Positions 42,492 to 51,881 of a DNA stretch of 64,000 nucleotides are shown piece by piece. A program made the position numbers and the translations under genes. Below the pieces are notes generated by a model that did no database searches, was not told the origin of the DNA, and worked only from the letters and a program-made list of their open reading frames with translations. Numbering within the stretch: position 1 is the stretch's first letter; every line of letters begins with the position of its first letter. The stretch comes from Shewanella eurypsychrophilus (GTDB taxonomy: Bacteria; Pseudomonadota; Gammaproteobacteria; Enterobacterales; Shewanellaceae): NCBI RefSeq assembly GCF_007004545.3, contig NZ_CP045503.2, positions 5,024,501 through 5,088,500 on the forward strand, in the 5' to 3' direction.

Positions 42492-43363
42492 CGTTTCCAC
42501 AATACATTCACTAGTGCTCCGAGCATGATGATGCTACCACCCACCCAACTCCAAATAGAGGGGAGTTCGCTAAAGATTATCCAGCCAAACAACATAGCAA
42601 AAATCACCTGAACATAGGCATATCCAGCAGCTTTTCCTGCAGACTCTGACTGCATCGCCTTGGTGAGCCCTATCTGACCGGCTTGGGTAAACACCCCCAC
42701 AAAGAGCAGTAATAATAAGCCTTCAAAATTTGGCATAACAAAATCACTGCCTAATAGAAAGACTGACAAGGGTAAGGCTATGAGTGGAAAATAGAGAATA
42801 ATAACCGAGGTATCTTCTACGTTGCTCAGCCTACGTACAATGACATAGGCGATAGAGCTACCCAGTGCCCCTAGTAAAGCGATGCCGATACTCGCCCAAG
42901 GAAGTGCAGCTTGCTGATCGACGCCTAACCCCGGCAGCACCATCACTAAAAGCCCTAAAATACTGAGCATGATACAGACTTTAGTTGAGTGCAGTACTCG
43001 CTCTCCCAGAAAGATAAAAGCCAGTAGCGCAGTAAACATTGGGTGTAGATACTGAAGTAAAGTAGCCTCAGCTAAAGGGAGAGTGATCACTGAATAGTAG
43101 ACACAAAATAGTGCTAGAGTCCCTACAGTTCCTCGAGCTAAAAGTAGCTTCCTATTATGACCCCACATTGAGATCCCTTTGCGCTTAACATCAATATAGC
43201 TAAGCCCCAATGAGACCAACGCCCTAGCAGCAATAATCTCTAATACTGGAATACCATGAGCGCTGACGAGCTTGACGCAAGCCGACATTAAAGAGAAAGC
43301 GAGTGCCGACAGCAACATAAAGCGGACACTCAAAGGGATTTGAGAAAGGATAGCTGCGTTCAT
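42488..43363 (-). CDS. EamA/DMT family transporter
   Basis: A 291-residue permease with about ten membrane helices in two EamA repeats: first from ALAFSLMSACVKLVS, with AEATLLQYLHPMFTALLAF near 85-103 (given here in part), second from WASIGIALLGALGSSIAYV to VIFAMLFGWIIF. EamA proteins export or import metabolites; the substrate is unknown. The frame extends to 43420, but ATG 43363 gives a usual N-terminus; neither has a strong ribosome site. Its last 60 bp are repeated downstream in a 147-bp tandem array. Confidence 0.85.
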   Translation of the reverse strand: MNAAILSQIPLSVRFMLLSALAFSLMSACVKLVSAHGIPVLEIIAARALVSLGLSYIDVKRKGISMWGHNRKLLLARGTVGTLALFCVYYSVITLPLAEATLLQYLHPMFTALLAFIFLGERVLHSTKVCIMLSILGLLVMVLPGLGVDQQAALPWASIGIALLGALGSSIAYVIVRRLSNVEDTSVIILYFPLIALPLSVFLLGSDFVMPNFEGLLLLLFVGVFTQAGQIGLTKAMQSESAGKAAGYAYVQVIFAMLFGWIIFSELPSIWSWVGGSIIMLGALVNVLWKR

Positions 43364-43633
43364 TAAGACTACTTGGTGAGGAAAATGAGGGCGATAATAA
43401 CCTAAGAGACACGCTAACACCTAGTCACGTTACTGTTTGACCAAGCAGTCGGTGGTGTCGTGAATTTCTATTTCACACTTGAAGCTGTGGTCGCTGTTTT
43501 AATTTTTTTGCGGCCTTACGGCCGAGGTGGATCGCAGGGTTCCACTCTGCACTGACCAGATACTTATATGGAATGGTATAAGACAGTTAACAATCGAACT
43601 CAAGAAGTAACTGCACTGATTTAAGCCCAAACA

Positions 43634-43669
43634 AAAAAACCACCTCTGAGTTCTTCAGAAGTGGTTTTC
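43634..43669 (-). terminator. Terminator after murA
   Basis: AAACCACCTCTG pairs with CAGAAGTGGTTT over a seven-base loop. On the minus strand it is followed by seven T, 38 bp past the murA stop. A GCGGCC-TTAC-GGCCG hairpin near 43511 lies further downstream. Confidence 0.8.
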
Positions 43670-43706
43670 AATAACAGTGGTAAAGCTACTGTTGAAGTTG
43701 GCTAAT

Positions 43707-44966
43707 TTAGCTTACACGAACAACTTGTCCGCCAAGGCCCTTGAACTTCTCTTCTATATGCTCATAACCACGATCTAGATGGTAGATGCGATCGACAATG
43801 GTTGTACCATCTGCCACTAAACCTGCAATAACCAAACTGGCTGAGGCTCTAAGATCCGTTGCCATCACTTGAGCACCTTTGAGTCGCTCAATCCCTTGAA
43901 TGATACAGGTATTACCTTCAAGTTCCATGTTAGCCCCCATACGAATAAGCTCTGGAACGTGCATGAAACGATTCTCAAAGATGGTTTCAGTGATCGTTGA
44001 AGTGCCTTCGGCTAACACATTCAGCAAACAAAACTGCGCCTGCATATCAGTAGGGAAACCTGGGTAGGGAACCGTTTTGATATTGACAGCTTTAGGCCGC
44101 TTGCCTTGCATATCTAGCTCAACCCAATCATCACCTGTAGTGATGTTAGCTCCAGCATCCTCAAGTTTAGCAAGCACAGCCTCAAGCGTTGATGGCTCAG
44201 CATTGACACAACGGATCTTGCCACGAGTCACAGCTGCTGCAACTAAGAAACTGCCGGTTTCGATTCTGTCTGGCATCACACGGTAGTGACATCCCTGCAG
44301 AGATTCGACACCTTGAATGCGAATTGAGTCGGTGCCAGCACCTTCAATTTTAGCTCCCATGGCAATCAGGCAGTTTGCTAAATCAATCACTTCTGGCTCA
44401 CGTGCCGCATTCTCTATGATGGTCTCGCCATCTGCAAGTGATGCAGCCATCAACAAGTTTTCAGTCGCGCCAACACTGATCATATCCATAAAGATATGAG
44501 CGCCTTTTAAACGACCATCAACACGAGCCTTAATGTAGCCCTCTTCAACCTCAATCTTAGCGCCCATCTGCTCTAAGCCATGAAGATGTAGATTTACCGG
44601 ACGCGCGCCGATTGCACAGCCGCCAGGTAATGACACATCCGCCGTACCAAAACGAGCGAGTAACGGACCAAGTATAAGGATTGATGCGCGCATGGTTTTA
44701 ACTAGATCATAAGGAGCACAAAAATGGTCCAAAGATGTAGTTGAAATACGAACTTCACTATTATCATTACGAGTGACTTCTGCACCAAGACAACGCAGTA
44801 ACTCACAGCTTGTATTTACATCTCTTAGGTTAGGCACATTACTGACAACAAAGTCAGTCTCAGCCAATACACCCGCCATTAAAATTGGCAGGGCTGCATT
44901 TTTAGCACCTGAGATCACCACTTCACCAGCTAGTGCTTCACTAGCCTGAATTTTTAATTTATCCAA
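43707..44966 (-). CDS. murA: UDP-N-acetylglucosamine 1-carboxyvinyltransferase
   Basis: MurA transfers enolpyruvate to UDP-GlcNAc, the first step of peptidoglycan synthesis. From TTG 44966 it is 419 residues, exactly the E. coli length, beginning (M)DKLKIQASEALAGEV. The frame has upstream codons that run into ibaG, so TTG is preferred; it lies 13 bp past the ibaG stop. The fosfomycin-target cysteine is in LPGGCAIGARPVNLH near 115. Further motifs are SVGATENLLMAA and GFPTDMQAQFCLL near 305. It is the last gene of mlaFEDCB-ibaG-murA. Confidence 0.95.
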   Translation of the reverse strand: MDKLKIQASEALAGEVVISGAKNAALPILMAGVLAETDFVVSNVPNLRDVNTSCELLRCLGAEVTRNDNSEVRISTTSLDHFCAPYDLVKTMRASILILGPLLARFGTADVSLPGGCAIGARPVNLHLHGLEQMGAKIEVEEGYIKARVDGRLKGAHIFMDMISVGATENLLMAASLADGETIIENAAREPEVIDLANCLIAMGAKIEGAGTDSIRIQGVESLQGCHYRVMPDRIETGSFLVAAAVTRGKIRCVNAEPSTLEAVLAKLEDAGANITTGDDWVELDMQGKRPKAVNIKTVPYPGFPTDMQAQFCLLNVLAEGTSTITETIFENRFMHVPELIRMGANMELEGNTCIIQGIERLKGAQVMATDLRASASLVIAGLVADGTTIVDRIYHLDRGYEHIEEKFKGLGGQVVRVS

Positions 44967-44979
44967 TTTAGATCTCAGC

Positions 44980-45270
44980 TTACATGTTGAAAACTTTTTC
45001 ACGCTTCCATTGAGTCGGCGTAAAAGCATTGATAGTTAGGGCGTGAAGTTCACCACTGGTGATGCGATCCATCAGCGGACCATAAATAGTTTGCTGCTGC
45101 TTTACGCGCCCCATACCTTCGAAACATTCACCGATAGCAACAATCTTATAATGTGTACCAGCTTGGGTAACATGCACTTCTTCTAACGAGAGGGCTTGTA
45201 AAAGTAGCTGCTCTATCTCTTTTAGCTTCTCAGCTTCATTATTCGCTTGTTCTGTTTCATTGTTGTCCAT
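44980..45270 (-). CDS. ibaG: BolA family protein IbaG
   Basis: IbaG is an acid-response BolA protein that binds Fe-S clusters with monothiol glutaredoxins. The start was placed at ATG 45270 (96 residues), since the frame's upstream part overlaps mlaB. The BolA core is clear: EVHVTQAGTHYKIVAIGECF, MGRVKQQQTIYGPLM with the conserved Cys/His region, and HALTINAFTPTQWKRE. Between mlaB and murA as in E. coli. Confidence 0.92.
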   Translation of the reverse strand: MDNNETEQANNEAEKLKEIEQLLLQALSLEEVHVTQAGTHYKIVAIGECFEGMGRVKQQQTIYGPLMDRITSGELHALTINAFTPTQWKREKVFNM

Positions 45271-45274
45271 GGAT

Positions 45275-45577
45275 CTATTTACCTTGTTTTGCTTCTTCAA
45301 TGAAGAAGAGTTCTAAGTCATATAATGCTATTAATTTCGATAATTGAATCGATGCCGAGGAAAGTGTCAACACTCTCCCCTGTTTTTTCGCTAGAGAAAT
45401 CAGTTCTAATAAAAACGCAATCCCAGCACTATCGCTGTAAGTGAGCCCGGATAGGTCTAGCACCTTAGCGCCTTTATCTACAAGCCGCTTTCTTTCATCC
45501 CACAGCTTAACAACCTCTTGTTGAGAAAGGCTGCCAGTAATACGGCATATTGCTCCGTCACAGAGAAAGTCGGCCAC
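45275..45577 (-). CDS. mlaB: STAS-domain protein MlaB
   Basis: MlaB is the cytoplasmic STAS subunit of the MlaFEDB ABC complex and activates MlaF. It has 100 residues, with GSLSQQEVVKLWDER and the STAS phospho-type loop LDLSGLTYSDSAGIAFL. The start is GTG at 45577, directly after the mlaC stop, with AAAGG upstream. Confidence 0.88.
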   Translation of the reverse strand: MADFLCDGAICRITGSLSQQEVVKLWDERKRLVDKGAKVLDLSGLTYSDSAGIAFLLELISLAKKQGRVLTLSSASIQLSKLIALYDLELFFIEEAKQGK

Positions 45578-46240
45578 TTAAACCTTTGTCCCTTGAGCCT
45601 TCGAACTGATGTGCCCTTTCGTTCGCTGCTCCAACTCTAAAATTACCGAGTCTATGCCTTTTTGGCGAATAAGATTTGAAATTTCTGAACTTTTTGACGC
45701 TAATAAACTCACGCCTTCGGCCACAAGGTCAAATGCCTTCCAGCTATTATCTTTAAGACGACGAACCTTAAAAGCCAGCTTAATCGGCGGACGCCCCGCC
45801 TCAAAAATTTCGATGTTCACATTGACCATTTTCTCCTGAGAAAAATCTTTAGCCGGAGAAAATTTAACTTGTTGATCTGTGTACTCAGTAAATGCCTGAG
45901 CATAGGTAGAAACTAAATAACCTTGGAACGCTTTTACAAAACGCTGCCTTTGTTCTTTGGTTGTCGCTTTAAGATGCGTGCCCATCACCTTGTATGAGGC
46001 GTACTTATAATCAATATAGGGCATCAACTCATCCGAGACTATCACCTTAAGGTGGTCAGGATTAGCCTTAATTATGTCAACATCCTGATGAAATCTGGCA
46101 AAAGTATTGTTAGCAACCGCTTCAACCATATCATAGGGATCCATGGTGTTAACCTCGGACTCTTCGCCGTGAGCGAACCAACTAAAAGCCACCAAAGTAA
46201 GTAGAACAGTATTCTTGAAAATGCGATTAAATAAACTCAT
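45578..46240 (-). CDS. mlaC: Phospholipid-binding protein MlaC
   Basis: MlaC shuttles phospholipids through the periplasm between the outer-membrane MlaA complex and MlaFEDB. The 220-residue precursor has a signal peptide ending FAHGE. The family pattern DPYDMVEAVANNTFARF, SDELMPYIDYKYASYKVMG and FVKAFQGYLVSTYAQAF is clear. AAGGA precedes the ATG. mlaA is not in the window. Confidence 0.93.
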   Translation of the reverse strand: MSLFNRIFKNTVLLTLVAFSWFAHGEESEVNTMDPYDMVEAVANNTFARFHQDVDIIKANPDHLKVIVSDELMPYIDYKYASYKVMGTHLKATTKEQRQRFVKAFQGYLVSTYAQAFTEYTDQQVKFSPAKDFSQEKMVNVNIEIFEAGRPPIKLAFKVRRLKDNSWKAFDLVAEGVSLLASKSSEISNLIRQKGIDSVILELEQRTKGHISSKAQGTKV

Positions 46241-46311
46241 TGTTAATCCTTGAGGCTATCAAACAATATGACACTAGTGAGCAATAATTTCTAAAATAGC
46301 GATCACAAAGG

Positions 46312-46776
46312 TTAATCTTTGACGCTATAGAGAAACTGGCCAATCAGCTCCTCGAGCACCAATGCTGAGTGCGTATCTTCCACTCGGTCACCGTCGACGA
46401 GCATGGCAATGTCATCATCAACAAAGCCCGGTGTTAATCCCAAAAACTGCTCACCCAACAAACCTGACGTTAAAATCGATAAGCTACTGGTCTCAGGAAA
46501 TTGATTAAACTCTTTCTCCATCGACAGCTCTACCACAGGAACCAATTCTTCTGGATCAAGGGTAATTGCACTCACTCTGCCTACCACAACACCACCCACC
46601 TTAACTGGAGAACGCGGCTTCAGACCACCAATATTGCTAAATTTAGCATAGAGAGTGTAATTATTGGCACTGGACCTAACGTCGACATTGGCAACGTTAA
46701 ACACTAAGACTAGAAAGGCAGCCAGACCAGATAAAATAAACAGCCCCACTAATACTTCAATTTTTCGAGTTAACAT
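46312..46776 (-). CDS. mlaD: MCE-domain protein MlaD
   Basis: MlaD forms a hexameric MCE ring in the periplasm, anchored by one N-terminal helix (IEVLVGLFILSGLAAFLVLV). At 154 residues it has the MCE core TLYAKFSNIGGLKPRSPVKVGGVVVG, given here as FSNIGGLKPRSPVKVGG, and LGEQFLGLTPG, typical of MlaD. It lies between mlaE and mlaC. Confidence 0.94.
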   Translation of the reverse strand: MLTRKIEVLVGLFILSGLAAFLVLVFNVANVDVRSSANNYTLYAKFSNIGGLKPRSPVKVGGVVVGRVSAITLDPEELVPVVELSMEKEFNQFPETSSLSILTSGLLGEQFLGLTPGFVDDDIAMLVDGDRVEDTHSALVLEELIGQFLYSVKD

Positions 46777-46830
46777 ACTCAGCTCACCACTCTACTTCTT
46801 AAGCAGGCTCTGCCTGCTCAATCATATCCA

Positions 46831-47613
46831 TTAACGACCAAACATTATCGCCGTAAGTAAAAAATCCAAAGCCAAAACTGCCAGGCTAGATTGCACCACA
46901 GTCTGTGTTGTTGCTTTACTAATCCCTTCCGGATTAGGGGTCACTTGATATCCCCGGTATAGGGCAATCCAAGTCACAACGACAGCAAACACTAAGCTCT
47001 TAATGATGCAATTGACGATATCTTGCCGCCACTCAACAGAGGCTTGTAAAATAGACCAAAAGCTACCGCTATCGATACCTTTCCACTCAACACCGACCAG
47101 ATGTCCACCGTAAATACCTATGGCAGTAAACATCAAGGTTAGCAGGGGTAAACTCACCACTCCGGCCCAAAAGCGTGGTGCGATGATCTGCCTAAGCGGA
47201 TCGATAGCCATCATCTCTAAACTTGAAAGCTGCTCAGTGCTCTTCATCAAGCCAATTTCAGCCGTTAAAGCAGAGCCTGCACGTCCGGCAAACAAAAGTG
47301 CCGTCACCACAGGGCCTAACTCGCGCAGCAAACTCAGTGCAACCATAGGGCCTAAGCTTTCTTCTGTGCCGAAACCAACAAGAATATGATATCCCTGCAG
47401 TGATAACACCATGCCAATAAACAGACCTGATACTAATATCAGCAGCATAGATTGCACACCAACAACATAAAGTTGCTTAACAAATAAAGGCCATCCCTTT
47501 AAGCGCGGTTTGCGTGCAATAGCGCCCCATAACATAAGACCGGCTCGACCAAGTCCTGTTACAAAACCAATGGCTGCTCGACCCATTGTTGCCAAGCTTT
47601 CAGTTATAATCAT
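46831..47613 (-). CDS. mlaE: ABC permease MlaE
   Basis: MlaE is the inner-membrane permease of the Mla phospholipid transporter. It is 260 residues with about five helices and the family signatures LRELGPVVTALLFAGRAGSA in TM2-3 and TAEIGLMKSTEQLSSLEMM, then APRFWAGVVSLPLLTLMF. GAGGAA precedes the ATG. Confidence 0.95.
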   Translation of the reverse strand: MIITESLATMGRAAIGFVTGLGRAGLMLWGAIARKPRLKGWPLFVKQLYVVGVQSMLLILVSGLFIGMVLSLQGYHILVGFGTEESLGPMVALSLLRELGPVVTALLFAGRAGSALTAEIGLMKSTEQLSSLEMMAIDPLRQIIAPRFWAGVVSLPLLTLMFTAIGIYGGHLVGVEWKGIDSGSFWSILQASVEWRQDIVNCIIKSLVFAVVVTWIALYRGYQVTPNPEGISKATTQTVVQSSLAVLALDFLLTAIMFGR

Positions 47614-47674
47614 ACGACTTTCCTCATACAGGTATAAGGAAAACCAGAGTATTGTTTAATCATTAACTTTTCTG

Positions 47675-48493
47675 TCACTGACCGACGAGCTCCTCAACAT
47701 AATTAACTGCAGGAAAATGAAAAGGTACCGGACCATCAGGTGCACCGTCGATAAATTGTTTTAATTGAGCATTATCGGCATATTTTAATTCTGCTGGCGT
47801 TCCTTGGGCAATCACATGTCTATCTGCCATGACATAAACATAATCGGCGATACCTAACACTTCTTGTACATCATGAGAGATCACCACAGAAGTCAACTGT
47901 AATGCATCAGAAAGCTCTCTAATTAGCTTAACCAGCACTCCCATAGATACAGGGTCTTGTCCTGCAAATGGTTCATCATACATCACCATATCAGGCTCGA
48001 GTGCTATCGCTCGGGCCAAAGCGACTCTTCGCTGCATTCCGCCAGACAATTCTGTTGGCATCATCTTGGCCGTACCGCGCAAGCCAACCGCTTCTAGCTT
48101 CATCAGCACGATTCGGGCGATAATATCTTCTGCAAGCCCCGAATGCTCTCTAAGAGCAAAAGCCACATTATCGAACACATTCATGTCAGTAAAAAGCGCA
48201 CCACTTTGAAATAGCATGCTCATGCGCTTACGCAAATTAAATAACTGATCTCGGCTACATTTATGGACATCATGGCCATCAAACAATATCGTCCCAGTAT
48301 CAGGAGTCAGTTGACCTCCGATCAACTTAAGTAAAGTCGTTTTACCTATTCCACTGGGCCCCATGATGGCAGTCACTTTCCCTTTCGGGATAGATAAACT
48401 GATATCATCAAAAATCTGATGTTGACCACGACTAAAACCTAAATGGCTGATCTCAACCAATGATGCTGAAGTTGGTGATTTTTTATGATTCAT
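47675..48493 (-). CDS. mlaF: ABC ATPase MlaF
   Basis: MlaF powers the Mla complex. The 272-residue ATPase has Walker A MGPSGIGKTTLLKL near 43, the Q-loop MLFQSGALF, signature LSGGMQRRVALARAI near 148 and Walker B MVMYDEPFAGQDP. A C-terminal extension (FHFPAVNYVEELVGQ) matches the MlaF tail contacting its partner ATPase. It is the first gene of the operon and divergent from yrbG. Confidence 0.95.
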   Translation of the reverse strand: MNHKKSPTSASLVEISHLGFSRGQHQIFDDISLSIPKGKVTAIMGPSGIGKTTLLKLIGGQLTPDTGTILFDGHDVHKCSRDQLFNLRKRMSMLFQSGALFTDMNVFDNVAFALREHSGLAEDIIARIVLMKLEAVGLRGTAKMMPTELSGGMQRRVALARAIALEPDMVMYDEPFAGQDPVSMGVLVKLIRELSDALQLTSVVISHDVQEVLGIADYVYVMADRHVIAQGTPAELKYADNAQLKQFIDGAPDGPVPFHFPAVNYVEELVGQ

Positions 48494-48663
48494 ATCGCAT
48501 CCATACGCAACGGGAAAGGCTGATAGACCTTGCGAGAAAAAGGCAAATTGTACGAAATTGGGCTATCAGGCACAACTGAATCGGCACAATCTTGACGCAA
48601 TACTTTCATTTTCTCTCAAATCCAGCGAAAATGCGCGGCAGACTTACTTTAGAATTGAATTTG

Positions 48664-49623
48664 ATGTTATTTAATATATTTTTACTTATTGCGGGATTAG
48701 GGGCTTTAGTATGGAGCGCCGACAAGTTTGTTTACGGCGCTGCTGCATTTGCTCGTAACTTAGGACTCCCACCTATGCTGATTGGACTAACTATCGTCGC
48801 TATGGGAAGTTCTGCACCAGAAATGTTTGTCGCCGCAACAGCCTCAATGGACGGCATGACAGATACAGCAATAGGCAATGTATTAGGTTCTAACGTCGCC
48901 AACATTACTCTTATTCTAGGTATCACGGCCTTAATGGGGGCCATAGCTGTCCGCTCTCAAACTCTATTACGTGAAATACCTATGATGCTTGCCGCTACGG
49001 CTATAGCAGGATATTTTCTTCACGATGGATTTCTAACCCGCATGGAAGGCGTCATGCTGATGGGACTGTTCTTCATTCTCATGGGCTACTTAATCTGGCA
49101 CGGTCTGACAAATAAGAATCCTGACCCTTTGGCTGATGAAGCTGATGAAGAGATCCCAACTGGCGTACCGACTCGCAAGGCAGTACTCTGGTTAGTAGTG
49201 GGTATTGTGCTATTACCTTTATCTGCAGATTGGATGGTACAGGGCGCCGTAGGGATCGCGAAAGCGTACCACCTATCAGATCTGGTTATCGGCTTAACGA
49301 TTATAGCGATTGGTACTAGCTTGCCGGAGCTAGCAGCCTGTGTCGCTGGCGTATTGAAGAAAGAAGATGACTTAGCTATAGGCAATATCGTCGGATCAAA
49401 TTTATTCAACATTCTTGCAGTCCTCGCCCTTCCAGCGTTGATTGCTCCCGGTGAAGTCGATGCCTCAGCCAGCACCCGTGATTTTTATATGGTAATGGCT
49501 ACCAGTAGCGCCCTTGCCGTATTCATTTTATTAAGCGGCCGCGCTAGAGCATTAAAGCCTTGGCATGGTGGCGTGTTACTGTTCACTTTTATTGCGTACC
49601 AATTATTTCTTTTTCTTGCATAA
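48664..49623 (+). CDS. yrbG: Sodium/calcium antiporter family protein YrbG
   Basis: A CaCA-superfamily exchanger with two alpha-repeats: MGSSAPEMFVAATAS in the first, IGTSLPELAACVAG in the second, both including the ion-binding Glu, and GNVLGSNVANI / GNIVGSNLFNI. About ten helices are visible. ATG 48664 gives 319 residues with the usual MLFNIFLLIAG start; the frame can begin at TTG 48592 but has no ribosome site there. It begins the yrbG-kdsD-kdsC-lpt gene row, as in E. coli. Confidence 0.9.
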   Translation: MLFNIFLLIAGLGALVWSADKFVYGAAAFARNLGLPPMLIGLTIVAMGSSAPEMFVAATASMDGMTDTAIGNVLGSNVANITLILGITALMGAIAVRSQTLLREIPMMLAATAIAGYFLHDGFLTRMEGVMLMGLFFILMGYLIWHGLTNKNPDPLADEADEEIPTGVPTRKAVLWLVVGIVLLPLSADWMVQGAVGIAKAYHLSDLVIGLTIIAIGTSLPELAACVAGVLKKEDDLAIGNIVGSNLFNILAVLALPALIAPGEVDASASTRDFYMVMATSSALAVFILLSGRARALKPWHGGVLLFTFIAYQLFLFLA

Positions 49624-49662
49624 AAAAGACGTAGATCGGCCTGAATATACAGAGAGATCAAA

Positions 49663-50640
49663 ATGGTAGATGTAAACAAATTACGCCAGTGGGGCAAAAA
49701 CGTTATCGATGTAGAGCGTAACGCACTCGATAACTTATACCAATACGTAGACTCGGTAGAGTTTGCGGCAGCATGTAAACTGATCCTTGACTGCACCGGA
49801 AAAGTTATCGTGATGGGCATGGGAAAATCTGGCCATATAGGCAATAAGATTTCGGCAACATTCGCCAGCACAGGTACTCCGGCCTTTTTTGTTCATCCAG
49901 GCGAAGCCAGCCATGGTGACCTTGGTGTGTTGAGCGAAAACGATATTATCTTAGCCATTTCTAACTCTGGCGAGGCCAGCGAGATTTTAACCTTAATGCC
50001 GGTCATTAAGCGTATGGGGCTGCCTATCATATCTGTCACAGGCAAACCAGAATCAACCATGGCAAAACATGCCATTGTTCACTTATGCATCGAAGTGCCT
50101 GAAGAGGCTTGTCCATTAGGGCTCGCACCGACATCGAGCACCACCGCCACTCTAGTGATGGGCGATGCGTTAGCCGTTGCCCTGCTCCAAGCTCGTGGCT
50201 TCACTAAAGATGACTTCGCCCTGTCTCATCCTGGTGGTATTTTAGGTCGTAAGTTATTGCTTAAAGTCAGCGATGTAATGCACAAAGGTAAAGAGTTGCC
50301 TCTTGTTAGTCATAATATCTGCATTACCGATGTCCTTTATGAAATATCTAAGAAAGGCTTAGGTATGACCGCCATTACAGATGACAACAACACCTTAGTG
50401 GGTATCTTTACCGATGGCGATCTTCGCAGAGTCATCGATGCTCAAGTCAACTTGAGAACAACCCCTATCGCCGACGTCATGTCTAAAGATTGTGTCACGG
50501 TATCGGACGGTATTCTTGCCGCTGAAGCATTGAAAGTGATGGATGAAAAAGACATTAATGGCCTCATTGTTGTCGATGAAAACAATACGCCCATAGGTGC
50601 GCTTAATATGTTAGACATGGTCAAAGCAGGAGTTATTTAA
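49663..50640 (+). CDS. kdsD: D-arabinose-5-phosphate isomerase
   Basis: KdsD makes arabinose-5-phosphate, the first step to Kdo for LPS. The 325-residue protein has a SIS sugar-isomerase domain (VMGMGKSGHIGNKISATFAS near 48 and SNSGEASEIL near 100; HPGEASHGDLG holds the catalytic His region) and two CBS domains from about 210 (VMHKGKELPLV; VMSKDCVTVSDG). Two bp separate it from kdsC. Confidence 0.95.
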   Translation: MVDVNKLRQWGKNVIDVERNALDNLYQYVDSVEFAAACKLILDCTGKVIVMGMGKSGHIGNKISATFASTGTPAFFVHPGEASHGDLGVLSENDIILAISNSGEASEILTLMPVIKRMGLPIISVTGKPESTMAKHAIVHLCIEVPEEACPLGLAPTSSTTATLVMGDALAVALLQARGFTKDDFALSHPGGILGRKLLLKVSDVMHKGKELPLVSHNICITDVLYEISKKGLGMTAITDDNNTLVGIFTDGDLRRVIDAQVNLRTTPIADVMSKDCVTVSDGILAAEALKVMDEKDINGLIVVDENNTPIGALNMLDMVKAGVI

Positions 50641-50641
50641 T

Positions 50642-51199
50642 ATGAGTCAATCACATCAAACTTTTTACGGTCCAGTTGAAGACAATATTTGGCAAAAAGC
50701 TAAACAGATCAAGTTACTCATTTGCGATGTCGATGGTGTATTTTCAGATGGTCTAGTTTATATGAGTAACGGTGGCGAGGAGCTTAAGACTTTTCACACC
50801 CGAGATGGCTACGGCGTTCGTTCCTTACTCACCAGCGGTCTGCCCGTTGCGATTATAACGGGTCGTCAATCTCAAATTGTCGAAGATAGAATGACAGCGC
50901 TAGGGATCACCCATATTTATCAAGGTGTTGATAATAAAATCGTCCCTTACGAAGAGCTACTCTCATTGTATAATGTCACACCCGATCAAGTCGCCTATAT
51001 TGGGGATGATGTGGTTGATCTTCCTGTGATGAAACGAGTTGGTCTGTCAGTTTGTGTCGCCGATGGACATCCCTTTGTAAAACAACATTCTGACTTTGTT
51101 ACCTCGATCAAAGGCGGTCATGGTGCACTGCGAGAACTGACCGACTTGCTATTACTCAGCCAAGACAAATTCGACTCAGCTCATGGAATGAGTATATGA
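50642..51199 (+). CDS. kdsC: Kdo-8-phosphate phosphatase
   Basis: KdsC is a cap-less HAD phosphatase that releases Kdo. The 185-residue protein has motif I LLICDVDGVFSDG near 24, motif II IITGRQS near 78, the Lys of NKIVPYEEL, and motif IV IGDDVVDLPVM near 121. It overlaps lptC by four bp (ATGA), so translation is coupled. Confidence 0.95.
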   Translation: MSQSHQTFYGPVEDNIWQKAKQIKLLICDVDGVFSDGLVYMSNGGEELKTFHTRDGYGVRSLLTSGLPVAIITGRQSQIVEDRMTALGITHIYQGVDNKIVPYEELLSLYNVTPDQVAYIGDDVVDLPVMKRVGLSVCVADGHPFVKQHSDFVTSIKGGHGALRELTDLLLLSQDKFDSAHGMSI

Positions 51200-51783
51200 A
51201 TAGAGTGACGCTTGCCATTATTGCTTTCTTTGGCACTGCATTGATCTTGTATTGGCAAGTACAAACCAAAAAAAGTGATGAAGGAGCGGCAATCGATAGA
51301 AGTTTAAGCCCTGATTACATTGCTGATAATCTTCGTAGTGTAGATTATAATGAGTTAGGTATCGTCAGTAGTCGTGTCACTGCCACTCATATGGAACACT
51401 TTGAGGAAGCTGATATGACTTACTTCACTCAACCTATATATCTTGTGTATCCCAATGAAGGTCAAGCCCAATGGCGACTACAGTCGAGCACGGGCACACT
51501 CAACAAAAAGTCAGGAAAAGTTGTCCTTGAAAATAATGTTATTATCGATGCAATTAGTCCTAGAGAGCCTATTCAAACGATAAAAACCAGTTACCTTGAA
51601 TTAGATCTTAATACCATGGTCATGACCTCAGATCGCCAAATCTATATCACAGGTAATGATTTTATTATTGAAGGCTTGGGGCTATTCGGCGATCTCAATG
51701 CTCAAAACGTGCAGCTTTTGAGCAAAGTTAAAGGCACTTATGCGACCCCCAGAGATCACATAGGTGATGTCATGCTAAAGTAA
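51196..51783 (+). CDS. lptC: LPS export protein LptC
   Basis: LptC is the bitopic inner-membrane link of the Lpt bridge, passing LPS from LptB2FG to LptA. The 195-residue protein has an N-terminal anchor (VTLAIIAFFGTALILYWQV), then a beta-jellyroll with MTYFTQPIYLVYPNEG and TLNKKSGKVVLENNVII. It overlaps kdsC by four bp and precedes lptA. Confidence 0.9.
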   Translation: MNRVTLAIIAFFGTALILYWQVQTKKSDEGAAIDRSLSPDYIADNLRSVDYNELGIVSSRVTATHMEHFEEADMTYFTQPIYLVYPNEGQAQWRLQSSTGTLNKKSGKVVLENNVIIDAISPREPIQTIKTSYLELDLNTMVMTSDRQIYITGNDFIIEGLGLFGDLNAQNVQLLSKVKGTYATPRDHIGDVMLK

Positions 51784-51881
51784 GATTAGTTAAGGCATCA
51801 ACCTTGGCCAATACATGAATTCAAGCTCCCAAGGTTAGCTAACCTTGTGAGCAAAGTGACTTACACCATTTGAAGGAAGAT

